DNA from: Calliopum simillimum
Taxonomy: Eukaryota; Arthropoda; Insecta; Diptera; Lauxaniidae
Assembly (NCBI GenBank): GCA_951812925.1
Contig: OX638369.1
Span: 18,071,329 to 18,135,328 of the forward strand
Direction of reading: 5' to 3'
Length of the DNA: 64,000 nt
How positions within the stretch are numbered: the first letter of the stretch is position 1; the number at the start of each line of letters is the position of its first letter. Shown here piece after piece: positions 46,877 through 57,535 of this stretch. The translations under genes and the position numbers were made by a program. The notes below the pieces were generated by a model that saw only the letters and a list, made by a program, of their open reading frames with translations, had not been told where the DNA came from and did no database searches.

Positions 46877-47728
46877 ATGCCACGTTTCATAAAAAACAGA
46901 GCAGCTCCTCGTAGTCAAATTCAGGAACGATTAACCATCGTCCGTGATCCAGCAAGAAGCAGGAACAAATTTGCTTGTCGTATCTGTCAAAAGCATCATG
47001 CCTTGAGAGTGTGCCCAACATTCATAGAAATGAATACCGAGCAGCGAATGCGCGCGGTTCTACTACATAAGTACTGCTCAAACTGCCTAGCGCATCAGCA
47101 TTCCGGTAATACTTGTCGTAGCAATCAAGGCTGCCATCATTGCAAGCAATCTCACCATACTATGCTGCATATGCACGAACGGTTACATACAAAGAATTCG
47201 CTGATTGCACCAAGCTCCACTTCGTCACAGCCAGTAAACATTGCTTCCATTATAGCGCAACATGCAATAGTTTTGTTTCCAACAGCGCTGGTCCGAATTC
47301 AAACTGGTGCGAAATTGCACTTTGCAAGAGCACTTCTGGATCCTTGTATAGCAGTTAGCCGCATATCCAGCGATTTAGTTAAAGATTTATGCGTTCCAAC
47401 TACAGAGATCAATAATGATCGAGTATGTTCCGTGGTCATCCGAGCACATTCCAATCTTCACATCAAACTTGAGGTCACTTTCCAAGTGCTCAATAGAATA
47501 TCCCTTAAAACACCGTCCAAATCGTTGGACGCCAAAATTAAACAAAATTTCTCCAATAGCATATTAGCCGATCCTAATTTTGACCGTTGCGCTCCAGTAC
47601 AACTGGTTTTGGGTGCTGATGTTTATCCAAAAACAATTTTATCTGGGGCAATTCCAAGTTCTGGTGGTCTTCCGCTAGCCCAAAATACCGTCTTCGGATG
47701 GGTTCTTTCGGGATCTTGCTCCACATAG
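46877..47728 (+). CDS. Accessory ORF: zinc knuckles plus degenerate protease-like domain, in env position
   Basis: A 283-aa intact frame begins 61 bases after the gag-pol stop, in a different reading frame. Three zinc knuckles match Gag in spacing: C34..C37...H41....C46, C67..C70....H75....C80, and C86..C89...H93....H98. A DUF1758-like region follows, from about 130 to the C-terminus. It aligns with the element's own protease through RALLDPC (151-157), QLVLGADVYP and NTVFGWVLSG near the end. The protease catalytic Asp-Ser-Gly is Asp155-Pro-Cys157, so proteolysis is unlikely. There is no signal peptide, membrane segment or glycoprotein feature, so it is not an envelope protein. The N-terminus is basic (KNRAAPRSQ). 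It looks like a diverged duplicate of the nucleocapsid-protease part of Gag-Pol. It might bind RNA, aid assembly, or limit copy number as truncated Gags do elsewhere. None of these is shown. Confidence 0.85.
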   Translation: MPRFIKNRAAPRSQIQERLTIVRDPARSRNKFACRICQKHHALRVCPTFIEMNTEQRMRAVLLHKYCSNCLAHQHSGNTCRSNQGCHHCKQSHHTMLHMHERLHTKNSLIAPSSTSSQPVNIASIIAQHAIVLFPTALVRIQTGAKLHFARALLDPCIAVSRISSDLVKDLCVPTTEINNDRVCSVVIRAHSNLHIKLEVTFQVLNRISLKTPSKSLDAKIKQNFSNSILADPNFDRCAPVQLVLGADVYPKTILSGAIPSSGGLPLAQNTVFGWVLSGSCST

Positions 47729-48002
47729 GGTCGTTATAATAAATATAAAATAAAAAATAAAAAAAAAAAAACAAACAAATCGCGTTGAATAAAAATATTT
47801 CTCTCAAGAATTGAATCCTATTTAGAAATGCAAACGTAGCCTTTTTAACGTTAAAATAGTTTTAAGATATTTTGAATTACAAACAATATTTTATACTTAC
47901 ATAAAAAAGAAAACAAATGAATTTAAAATATGAATTAATCATTCCTTAGACTTAAATTATTTACTGCATTTTCTTGCAGCAATACTGCAAGGCGGGCGGC
48001 GA

Positions 48003-48389
48003 TGTTCAGTCCCGATGGCAATGCTTTTTTGTTATTATTTTTATTTACTTGTCAGCAGATGGCGCTGTAAATTATATTTTTAATTTAAATAGTTGGTAGC
48101 TTAAATTTAATGATTTGACAAATTTTGGCTTTATATTAAAAATGGTCACTTATTCCATGACGTTCAAGCTGGTAAGATCGCCATCCAAATAAAAATCAAA
48201 TTCATATTTTTTCCAAATTTTACATAAATCTTTTATTTCATTTTTTTACGGTCATATAAAACTTTAACCTCATTTTGAGCTTGAAGTTTTATTGAATTTC
48301 AGAGACGATTGGTTTTCTCCCACTACTAGGCTACTGTCATCCAGACTCTCTTGGTATTTCATCCATCCACTAAAGATCACTCATTTACA
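48003..48389 (+). repeat. 3' LTR of the second BEL/Pao element
   Basis: 387 bp, from TGTTCAGTCCC to CTCATTTACA, preceded by purine-rich AAGGCGGGCGGCGA. It is nearly identical to the 5' LTR and is followed by the AAAAC duplication. Confidence 0.92.
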
Positions 48390-48394
48390 AAAAC

Positions 48395-48660
48395 AAACAA
48401 CAAAAATAGGTGGCAACACCGAAAATTTTTACTCTATTCTTTAAAAGTGAAGGAAATGAAAGAATGGAGTGTTTTTAGACAAAATTTTTATTTTTTCTTT
48501 GTAAATATACCTATGATTAAAGCAAAACTTAAACTTTTGGCAGCCCAGAAAATATTTTTCTACTATTTTAAAAAAATTTATCTGTGAGTTTCTTAGGCCA
48601 AGAATTTAATTTTTGGTCAAAAAAAGTAAGATTTAAAATAAATTTTCAAAATCAACCATT
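48395..48660 (-). repeat. CGGAGAATGA-box repeat family, flank fragment
   Basis: AGGTGGCAACACCGAAAATTT and GGTCAAAAAAAGTAAGATTT match subunits in the copies at 50864-51360 and 53210-54327. No CGGAGAATGA box is present in this piece. It directly adjoins the AAAAC duplication. Confidence 0.45.
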
Positions 48661-50229
48661 ATCTATTCAGGGGTACATTTGAGACCTCCCTCAGGTGCAA
48701 GTTTTTGTTAGTGTACGCCTCCTCTACCTAAGAAGCTTCATATCATTACCCCCTGTATATAAAATTTATAAAAATTAAAAGAAGTCCACCGACAAAAATA
48801 ATTTGTCTTCGAAATATACGAGCATGAAAAATATACTAATTTCTAAGTTACAACGATAACTAAATTTATCATTAATAAACTTAAGTTCAAAAATTGAATT
48901 CATTAAGGAAATTACAGGAACTTAAGTGTAAAATATTCAGTAGATATCGTAGAAATTGATATTGACTCAAGCAAGCAAGTAAGTGTGTAATGCATAAAGT
49001 ATCAAATAACCACACTCCTCTGCCACATCAAGCAAAGTTTCAACTGGCGTTAAATTTAATGAATGACTTCTGGCATCGGTATAAAAATGAAGTTGAATGA
49101 AGCGTTGTATAAAAATTCACTTTCAATCATTTGCTACTTTTTTCCCATTGATGTTGGAACGTGTGTGTGTCTTATCTTTGCCAGTGCTGTCATTGCTGTC
49201 TCCTGTTGTCTCCTTTTTGTCTTTTGACTGTGCGTTTCATGAATGTGTATATAGTACGCTCCAAAGTCTCTTGTATTTTTGCAGGTGTAGCCAAGTTAAT
49301 TGAAGAAATTTTATTTATTTTATTATTTTTTTTTTTAATTAATATAAGTAAAACTATTAAAGAACATTAACAATTGTGCAGGAAAAAAAAAAGAAGAAAC
49401 TTTATTTTATACGAAAGTTATTATGTTTGTGAAAAAAGTTCAAATTATTTTGATGACTCTTTCGCAATACCTTCAGAATATCAAGTTTTACTTTGCGTTT
49501 TTATTATCGTAATGAAACGTCTGTGCAGCGGCACCCAAACAATATATACTGAAATTAAACCTTTTAGTAAGTTTCAATTATCACGTTTCAATACCTATTT
49601 CTAACTGAGGGGGGCTTGTCCGCAAAAATTCCTCGAATTTGAAGGCATTCCTTTGGCAAAACTTTGACTGTGTCTCATGCCAAAGCGTGTACCAAAGAAA
49701 AAATAACTTTCAAAATTATTTTCAGTCCCTTGTACCTCCTTATTCACTTTTGTCCGATTTCACGACTCTAATTAGTAAGTATTGGATTTATTTAAAGATT
49801 ATCTAAGCACAGACTTAGGGCTCCACTAGAAAAGAGTATTTTAAGTTTTTCTAACTCTAATGAAGATGGAACCTTCATTCGCCCAAGAAGCCTAGAATTC
49901 TCAATCTGGCCTTGCAGATTCTGATTAGTTTGGTTACACAATTTACAAATTTACACCAAAAGCCGTTGGTTCCAAAAATTTTGTGTGGCCGAAAATCTTT
50001 CCCAATGTTGAATTTCAAATCCATTGCCGACAAGATCCCAATTTTAGTCTCAAACGCTTAAATAAACTTAGAAAAATAAATTAAACATAAATTTTTAGGG
50101 TTGCCAGATGGTTGATTCAAAATTTTATTTAGAATCCTTTTTTAGGTTCGCCATTATAATTACACACTAAAAAATAATAGCTTACATCTCACCGAACCGA
50201 AATTTGGCTTAAACGAAACTAACAAAAAA
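48661..50229. other. Noncoding stretch
   Basis: No gene is recognised. The frames at 49097-49604 are shadows over T-rich DNA. A short GGGTTGCCAGATGG at 50098-50111 belongs to the GTTGCCACC-type repeat family. Confidence 0.4.
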
Positions 50230-50862
50230 ACTAGTAAGGGTGTTGCCTTTGGCCTGGCCAAACATTAAATACCCTACACACCAGTATTTTGAAAATTTTG
50301 CTTATACGTGAGGTGCCACGCCCTCCAGTTTTTTCTCAAAGTTTGAATTTATAGTTCTTAGTATTTGCTTGAAATTTGGTTGGATTATCTCAAAAAATGT
50401 TTTCAATATAGTGTTTTGAACCTTTTGCTTGTATGGGAGGTACCACGCCCTCTTGTCCGAATTCAACCAGTTTTTGCCCAGAGCTTTTGCTTACAATTCG
50501 TAGTGTTTATGTGTATTTTGGTTGCATTTTCGTGGAAAAAACTCCAAAAGTTGCATTTTGAATATATATTTTGTATGGGCGGTAGGCGTGTCCGTTGACC
50601 GATTTCGCTCATTTTCAATCCCCCGAGCTAACGACGGAGGCTGTGCACCAAATTTCATTGAATTATCTTGCTTAGTTTTCCCAAAAAATGTGTTTCGAAA
50701 CACAGCCAGCCAGCAACCCAGCCAGACAGACGGATATGACTATATCGACCTAAGAGGTGACGCTGATCATGAATATATATACTTTTCTATATCTGCCACG
50801 ACTTCTTATCTGCATTACAAACGGAAGGACCAAGTGAATATACCCTGGGTGTAGGGTATAAA
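50230..50862 (+). repeat. INE-1/DINE-1-like repeat, longest copy
   Basis: Internal GAGGTGCCACGCCCTC and GAGGTACCACGCCCTC units are followed by GGCGGTAGGCGTGTCCGTTG, then CCAGCCAGACAGACGG, GGTGACGCTGATCATGAATA and a terminal ATACCCTGGGTGTAGGGTAT. This succession is familiar from the INE-1/DINE-1 (Helentron-derived) repeats of flies. Other copies lie at 56428-56902 and, as a fragment, 15826-15950. The frames across it are not genes. Confidence 0.6.
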
Positions 50863-50863
50863 A

Positions 50864-51360
50864 ACCGGGTGGCAACCCTGAAAATTTTTGTACAACTTCA
50901 GAAAAGTTTATCTGAGCGGTTCCGAAACCAAAAATTCCAGTTTAGTCAAAAAAAAGTAAGAATTATATCAGAACTTCGAAAATATCCAGGTGGAAACCAT
51001 ATTTTTATTTTTGAAATAAATAGTTTATACAAAACTAACAAAAAAAAAAAAAAAAAACAGGTGAAGGGTTACTAAACGGAGAATGAAGAAAAGTTGCAAA
51101 GAAACGAAGGAGAATGATGAAACGGAGAATGATGAAATGTTGCAAAAACAGTAATATCACAATGAAAATAGCAACTTTTTTTAAAAAGGTTGAAACTGCT
51201 CGATAGCCCCCGTAATTGTTCATTGTTTTTACTTATAAATATCAAGATAAAATAAAATGTCTAGTAATATAAAAAAAAACTTACTCGGAGAATGATGCAC
51301 ACTTTCGTTCTTTATAAAATTTTTGAACTTAAAAAAAAAACACGAACACTCACTTAGCAA
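50864..51360 (-). repeat. CGGAGAATGA-box repeat, copy 2
   Basis: It begins CGGGTGGCAACCCTGAAAATT and carries CGGAGAATGA near 51078, 51109, 51123 and 51285. Further shared pieces are GCAAAAACAGTAATATCA and AAAAAAACTTACTCGG. The order and spacing agree with 53700-54030 and, inverted, with 33000-33230. Confidence 0.65.
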
Positions 51361-51948
51361 AAAAATTTTTTTTTTAGCCAAAGTACTTAGGTCTTTAGTA
51401 GAATAAAAGGCTCTCCATTAGATGCAGATAACGTTTTTAAAAATAATCCTTCTAGCTTTAGGTTCTGTTTCTAGATGATGTTTCACATTACACAAAGTCA
51501 AAAAAAAAAAAATCAACTTTTCATTAAATTTGATTTGCAATCAAGAATTAGATAGGTTTGAATAGAATAGAACATTAAAGGAAATTGAAGCACTTAGTAG
51601 TCTTGCCATCATATCATATCTAACCTTATTTCTAAATTCACATCAATTCTTTCTCTAGAAAAACTTTCAAAATAATATTCCAATTGAAGCACCCCTGCCA
51701 AAAGTCATTCACAATACCAATTACTTACTGAAATAAGTGCAAAAAAAAAAAAAACAAAGTGGAATGAGAGAGAAAAATTCAGCCAATCTTACAAATGAAA
51801 CATTCAGCTACTTGAACTTGTCTCAAATTAACGTCCACTTAATTGAAAAAAGTAAAAGAGACAACTTAAAGAGTCATACTAAATAATTCTCCTTTCCGTA
51901 TTGCAATTGCTGTTTTATACACCACTTGCAGCATTCTGCGGGGATCCT

Positions 51949-52196
51949 TTAACATCCTGTTTTTATATCTTTACACGCTCGTTGCACATCTTTCAGTAAG
52001 ACATTGGCCTTGCGTAGCAGCTCTTCCAACACGCGGTTGTCGCCAACGTCATAAGCATTGTCTTTATCATCTTTGGTTCTTTGAAAAGCAGCATGACGTA
52101 TCTTTTTATCGCAATAAGTTGGGAGCACGTTTCGAAAAAACGATGCAAACTGTTTGGGATTGCATGGCAGCTTCTTGCTTAAACTTGTTTCGTAGA
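51949..52196 (-). CDS. Last exon of an unrecognised host gene
   Basis: Read on the minus strand from 52196, after a two-base partial codon, the frame gives about 81 residues beginning YETSLSKKLPCNPKQF. It includes FRNVLPTYCDKKIRHAAF and DVGDNRVLEELLRKANVLL, and ends KDIKTGC with TAA at 51949-51951. The exon is preceded by a good acceptor (ATGCTCCCCACTAG). Composition is balanced, third-position GC is higher than the surrounding DNA, and the C-terminal half looks amphipathic-helical. Four cysteines are present. I do not know the family. A possible preceding exon lies at about 52352-52427 (minus), after acceptor TTCAATTCCAG and in a compatible frame (TLFVRLFVHKR...), but its donor is weak (GTATAT or GTGACA). 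This is the best candidate for real host coding sequence in the window. Confidence 0.5.
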
Positions 52197-52431
52197 CTAG
52201 TGGGGAGCATGAAATTACACATTAATTAGAGTGTGCTTTAAATGATTGTACCGATGCTAAATTAAAGTTTTCCAATCCCAGCAAAAGCTGTTATATTGTG
52301 TAAAGTTATGGTGCTGAAAGTGATTTTGCTGTTTGGAAGTTGTCACGCCAGTAGCGGTGTTTCCCAAAGCTCCTAAAGCTGTATATACAGCGTTTATGAA
52401 CGAAAAGCCGAACGAATAAGGTTTCTGGAAT

Positions 52432-53209
52432 TGAATAAGGATAAATGGATAGACATGTAGAAGTTACAAACATTTGATAAAGAAATAAATGAATTTTAGG
52501 TCGTTAATTTATGAAAAGATCTTCCCAATGCATCCCATAATATCTAATGTGAACAGTTTTGAAATTGCATACAATGGCTTAAGTAGATTTCTTTAATAAG
52601 GTATACTCTAACATATGCACCAATCTAGAAAATCAGTAATTGTTATAAAAAAAAAATGCAAAATAATTGCAAATCACTTGCATCTGTCTGAAGTTGAGAG
52701 CAAAATTAAGTTAACTACTTGTACATGTAAAAAGTAACTTCCATATAGAAAGTTTTACCACGCATCCAAGAAAAATGAATAGCAAGAAAATTACTGGCAA
52801 TTATATGAAATTAACGCTAGTAAATGTAATAATTTGTTGCTGAGATATGGCGATAATTTGAGACTGTAATTTAAAGTAAATGTCAAATTGAAGCTACCAA
52901 GCTCAGCGACCAGAAGCATCCTAATTTGTAAGGGTGACTCAGCAAAACAAAAAAAAAACTGCGCTAGAAATCTCTTCGTAAATGATGACTACAAGAAAAT
53001 CTGATTTTGTATTAAGCGCACTGTGCTGAAAGGAACTTATTAACGGCCTAAACTATGGCATTATTTTGAGAACATAGTATTTTCATCCAGTCTCTTAGAA
53101 TGTTTTTCTAAAATACCACCAGCTAATTTTCGGAAGATATGGTTGTATTTGGGTGAATCTCCGCATATAGAATATGATAGCCTTAACATTTTTAAAAAAT
53201 GAACAGAAA
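52432..53209. other. Noncoding stretch beside the host exon
   Basis: No frame, repeat match or TIR is recognised. It may be intron or upstream DNA of the minus-strand gene at 51949-52196. Confidence 0.4.
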
Positions 53210-54327
53210 CTTTCAGGGTTGCCATATGTTTTTTTTTAAGTTTCGCTTAAGCAATATATTTAAAAAATTAAAATAAATTTTTTGTCTCAAAACGCTTAAA
53301 TGAACTTAAGGAAAATCCAACATAAATTTTTAAGGTTGCCAGGTTGCTTTCGAAAATTAATTTAAGTCTTTCATTTATCTAAGTAGTTCTGAATACAAAA
53401 ATTTCAAACAACAATAGAATTAATTAAGTTAAAATAACCAGCTGGCAACGCTAAAAATTTATGTTGGATTTTCAAAAAGTTTATTTAAGTTTTTTATGAC
53501 TAAATTTTAATTTTTTATTTTTTAAATAAATAGTTTAAGCAAAACTGACAACAAAAAAAAAAAACAAGGTGGCAACACCAAAAGTTTCGTAAATTTTTTA
53601 AAAGATTTGTCTGAATTTAGTCAAAAAAATTAGAGTTATGTAAAATTTTCGAAAATAACCAGGTGGAAACCCTAAAAATTTCTGTTGAATTTTTAAAAAG
53701 TTTATTTGAGAGTTTCATGACTACATTTTAATTTTAATTTTTATTTTTTAAATAAATAGTTTAAGCAAAATTTACAAAAAAAAACAGGTGGCGGGGTTAC
53801 TTAATGGAAAATGATGAATTGTTGCAAAAAAAGGCCGGCGAATGATTAAACGGAGAATAACGAAATGTTGAAAAAACAGTAATATCAAAACAAAAATAGC
53901 AATTTTTAAAAAAAAAGTTGAAGCTGGTGGATAGCCTCTCTAATTGTTTATAGATTTAATTATATAGAGATAAAATAATATGTTTAGCAATAGGTATAAA
54001 AAAACTTATGCGGAGAATGACGCGCACTTGCATTTTTTACAAAATTTTTGCTGAAGTATTTATACAAACAATGTCGCATAAGTTTTTTGTAAAAAATAAC
54101 GTAATATGCAAAACGGGCAAATTAAGTGCACTTAGAAGCGGTTATGAGCAGGACGGAGAATGAGTTTTTAACACTTTATGTCATAATTTCGTAGTAAAAT
54201 ACTAAAAATTATTTTTTAAGCTATCTTTACTTAAAGAAGCTCTGGTTAAGTATCTGTATTAAACAGTTAAAAAATCAAATTTTGAATTTAAACATGGTTT
54301 TAAGCCCCGGATCATTAAATGGTACAT
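53210..54327 (-). repeat. CGGAGAATGA-box repeat, copy 3
   Basis: It matches copy 1 (32499-33650) inverted, from AGCCCCGGATCATTAAATGGTACA (54303-54326) down through GGACGGAGAATGAG (54151), GCGGAGAATGACGCG (54010), ACGGAGAATAACG (53853) and the GTGGATAGCC block. At its other end (53217-53345) one GTTGCCA..TTCGCTTAAG subunit lies in the opposite orientation, so the copy is partly palindromic. Confidence 0.65.
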
Positions 54328-56427
54328 TTTTTGGAAAATCACCCATATGTAATCAAAATCCCAAACATTTTTTTTTATTATTGATATGCTAATATTTCCC
54401 TGAAGTAAAGAAAAAGTATAACTGAACGAAAGTTTTCTGACTTAATGTACTAAAATAAAAAAATCAAAACCCGGAAACTTGATGGTATCCTTAACCCTTT
54501 AACTGTTTAATTATTTTCCATCGAAGACGAGTATACTCGACATAAACAGAATGAAATGTTTCTGTCTATAAAATTATTATGATCATAAATTGCGTGTTGG
54601 TTTTTTAAAAAATATATATTTTTATTCGATGTTAACAAACAAAATTTATTTCATTGTTAAAAAAACATCACATAAAATCGTTTTGTAACGGTACTTCCCC
54701 AGAATTTGTTATTTCAGCTATTGTGGATTAAAATAAATAAGTTGCCAGACTAACGAATATTCTAGAATGTATATTTTTTAAAAGATCTTTATTTTTTATC
54801 TTCACGACGAGTATACTCGACATAAAAAGTTAAAGGGTTAAAGAGATATTGAATTTCCAAATTTTTGTAATACAAACACCTAAAAAAATTATAATTCCAA
54901 ATTATAATTATCAGAAGCCAACAAAAATAGTCAATTCCGATGAAATTTTTAATTTTGAATCCGAACCTTTGAATTCGATCAACAGAATTTCTCTATCGGG
55001 TCTGGATTTTGAGATATTCTTACCTAGATATGCAAAAAAATACTGTTTTTAACGTTATTTTGTAATTTCTGTAAGAAGTTAGGATAACTTTGAGCCAAGA
55101 AACTTGACATACTTCCAAGTTTAAAAAACTAGCCTTAATCTCTCAAACCTTTTTTGAATTAAGTATATCGATATTTCTTGTAAATCCGAAATATCTTTAC
55201 CTATATCCTGTTACCTATATCTCAAAAAAGGCTTAAAAGATATGCATATGAAAGTTATTTTCAGAAATACTTTCTTCAAATTTAATACATCAAATGCTTA
55301 GACTACCACCGGAAACATTCCAGTTAAACATTTATTTCAATTGCAAGTAACAGCCAGTTGAAATAATTCGATAATTACATAGAGCAATTGGTATCTGAGG
55401 TGTAAATTACTTGTTGCAACTTTTTTTGTTAGAAATGTGTGATTATATAGTAGCTACAGTAGCACTTAAGTGCTGCGTAAGCGTTAAGCAAAACTTGTGG
55501 CTTTGAAATTGAGGTCGTTGAATTCACATTCTGTAGCACTAAGTGATAGAATAACTGAAATAGAATGTAACTCAAATTTGAGATGCTCAAAAGCGGCTTA
55601 TGAAAGAATTATCGAAAGAATTGCACATTTAAAATTTAATTTTCATAAACTTAATTAAACTGTCAAAGGTCCAAAAATATATTTCAGTGAAAAAAAAAAA
55701 AAAACATTCATTTAACACAGATTCATCAATTGACCCATAGCAGTAGCAACAAATTAAAACCAACGAGACTGTATAAACAAAAACCATTCTGTACTAGATA
55801 TTTTTGTCTGGATTCTAAGCAAAAACAACAACAACAACAAAAATGTAACCAACAACAATTTAATTTATGCTCTTATAAAACGCAATTTAATCCAAACACA
55901 AAAGAATTCCACAACACTTCCGCACAAGACAACAAATTCTGAATAGACCAATCATTCTTTGAACAAAAAAAAGTGAAAAAAAAAGCACAAAAACAATGTA
56001 GATACGAGTACTTCAGCATGTGTCCAGAGCACAACGATCCAAAAACAATTGAAACCAATAAAAAGGGACACTTAACGCCGCTACGACTACTTCCGCGCGC
56101 ATTGGCGTTTTTTTTTTGCGCTTTGCCAGCAAATGCGCAACACTAACTACACTTGAAGAAAATACAAAAAAGAAAAATTGAAATGATTTCAAAAAAGCAT
56201 AGCACGAAAAATAATAAGAGATACCAAAAATCCTAAATATGCGGAAAAGTTTTGAAATCTTTGAAAGCTTTTATGGAACTCAACATATCGCAAAATATTG
56301 AAAGTTGGGAAAAATATTGACAAAGTCAAGCAAATACCAAAAAAGCTAAAGAAAAAGTAAGTAAAGATGAAAATGTCATTACTTTTTAACTTAGAGCTCA
56401 AAATTATGAGTCCGAAAAGACTCATAT
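54328..56427. other. Noncoding stretch with CAA microsatellite
   Basis: ACGAGTATACTCGACATAAA occurs twice, at about 54527-54546 and 54806-54825, as a 280-bp-spaced direct repeat with palindromic CGAGTATACTCG. AACAACAACAACAAC lies near 55827-55840. No gene is supported. Confidence 0.45.
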
Positions 56428-56902
56428 TTAGAAGCTTATCTCAAAAAATGCATTTAGTAGAGCGTTTTGAAGCTTTTGCTTTGCCGTGCCCTCTTGTCCG
56501 ATTTCACCCAGTTTTTAAAGTTTGAGTGAATTTATTTGGATTATCTCGAAAAACGTTTTCATTATAGCATTTCGAAACTTTTACTTATATTGGAGGTGCC
56601 ACGCCCTCTTGTCTGACTTCACCTAGTCTTTGCTCAAAACTTTTACTTACCATCCCTAATATTTATGTGTATATCTTTTCTTTTATTGCAAATAGTGCTC
56701 GTAGTATTGCATTTTCAATATATTTTTAGGCGTGTCCGTTAACCGATTTCAATCATTTTCAATCCCTCGGGCTAACTTTTACGACAAAGCTACTGTACTA
56801 AATTTCATTGAATTATCTTGCTTAGTTTTCTTGTAAAAAATATTTCCGCAGACAGACAGCCAGCCTGACAAAGTGAATATACCCTGGGTGTAGGGTATAA
56901 AA
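56428..56902 (+). repeat. INE-1/DINE-1-like repeat, second copy
   Basis: It carries GGAGGTGCCACGCCCTCTTG, GGCGTGTCCGTTAACCGATT, TTCATTGAATTATCTTGCTT, CAGACAGACAGCC and a terminal ATACCCTGGGTGTAGGGTAT, all in the order of the 50230-50862 copy. The segment between CAGACAG and the terminus is deleted. Confidence 0.6.
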
Positions 56903-56929
56903 AGAACAAAAGGAGTGTGTTCCATGCCA

Positions 56930-56990
56930 GAACAGGGAATCGAACCCGAGACCTCTGGGCACGGTTTTCTTGAAGAAGTGTGATGAAAAT
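56930..56990 (-). other. tRNA T-arm-like sequence (SINE-like fragment)
   Basis: On the minus strand GGTCTCGGGTTCGATTCCC (about 56955-56935) contains a near-consensus Pol III B box. I could not fold an acceptor stem or find an A box upstream, so it is not an intact tRNA gene. Confidence 0.35.
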
Positions 56991-57049
56991 GTAGTACAAA
57001 TCAGCTGATCTTATACTTGAAGTATTACGAAAATACATTTTTCATATAC

Positions 57050-57440
57050 ATTAGACCGGATCGAAATTAAGGTTCATCCCGAAACCGACTCAAAAACTAT
57101 AGAAACTTTTAAAAACGATATCTGCATCATTGTTTTTTTTTTTTTTTTCATTCTGAGAAAAACTAATAGAGCACTTTTGATTCTACTGGAGGCATATTTT
57201 GGCTAAAAAACATTTTTTACTCAAAAGCAAGGGAACTAAAAAAAAAGTGTATATGTTCAAAAATGCTTGGAACTGTCCAAGGAATACGTGTGAATTTTTA
57301 AGAATTTTTTGAGCTATTTTATATTTTTTCAAAACTTGGTCAAAAAATAAAACAAAAAAAAAAAATCCAAAAACTCTGAAAAAATGCACACCAATTCTTT
57401 GAAGCATTTTATGTTCTTTGAAATTTTTTGGTAGATGCCT
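57050..57440. mobile_element. Palindromic MITE, copy 2 (family of 27181-27672)
   Basis: ATTAGACCGGATCGAAATTA, TTCATCCCGAAACCGACTC, AAAAACGATATCTGCATCAT and GATTCTACTGGAGGCATATT follow copy 1 closely. The right end is not recognisable, so the copy is probably truncated or rearranged; the CTCAAAAGCAAG block is inverted relative to copy 1. Confidence 0.55.
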
Positions 57441-57535
57441 TCGTTTTAAGTTAACCTAGCATTTTACTGACAAACTTGCTTTATGATTTATGAAACTATA
57501 GAAATTATTATATTTTTGCAGTGTACTTGTCTTTA

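Larger units (their letters stand above)
33794..48389 (+). mobile_element. Young BEL/Pao LTR retrotransposon with extra 3' ORF and a leader insertion
   Basis: The order is 5' LTR 33794-34183, leader, gag-pol 41560-46815, a second ORF 46877-47728 and 3' LTR 48003-48389, flanked by AAAAC duplications. Just after the 5' LTR is TTTGGTCCAATTCGAACCGG, where a BEL primer-binding site belongs. A purine-rich AAGGCGGGCGGCGA precedes the 3' LTR. The LTRs differ only by three single-base homopolymer indels. Without the insertion at 34674-40302 the element would be about 9.0 kb. Confidence 0.92.

Noticed and set aside
46877..47728. Accessory ORF as an envelope gene
   Set aside because: No signal peptide, transmembrane segment, furin-like site or glycosylation-rich ectodomain; zinc knuckles are typical of Gag.
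56930..56990. Intact tRNA gene on the minus strand
   Set aside because: Only a T-arm-like B box is visible. No acceptor stem, anticodon arm or A box could be matched.
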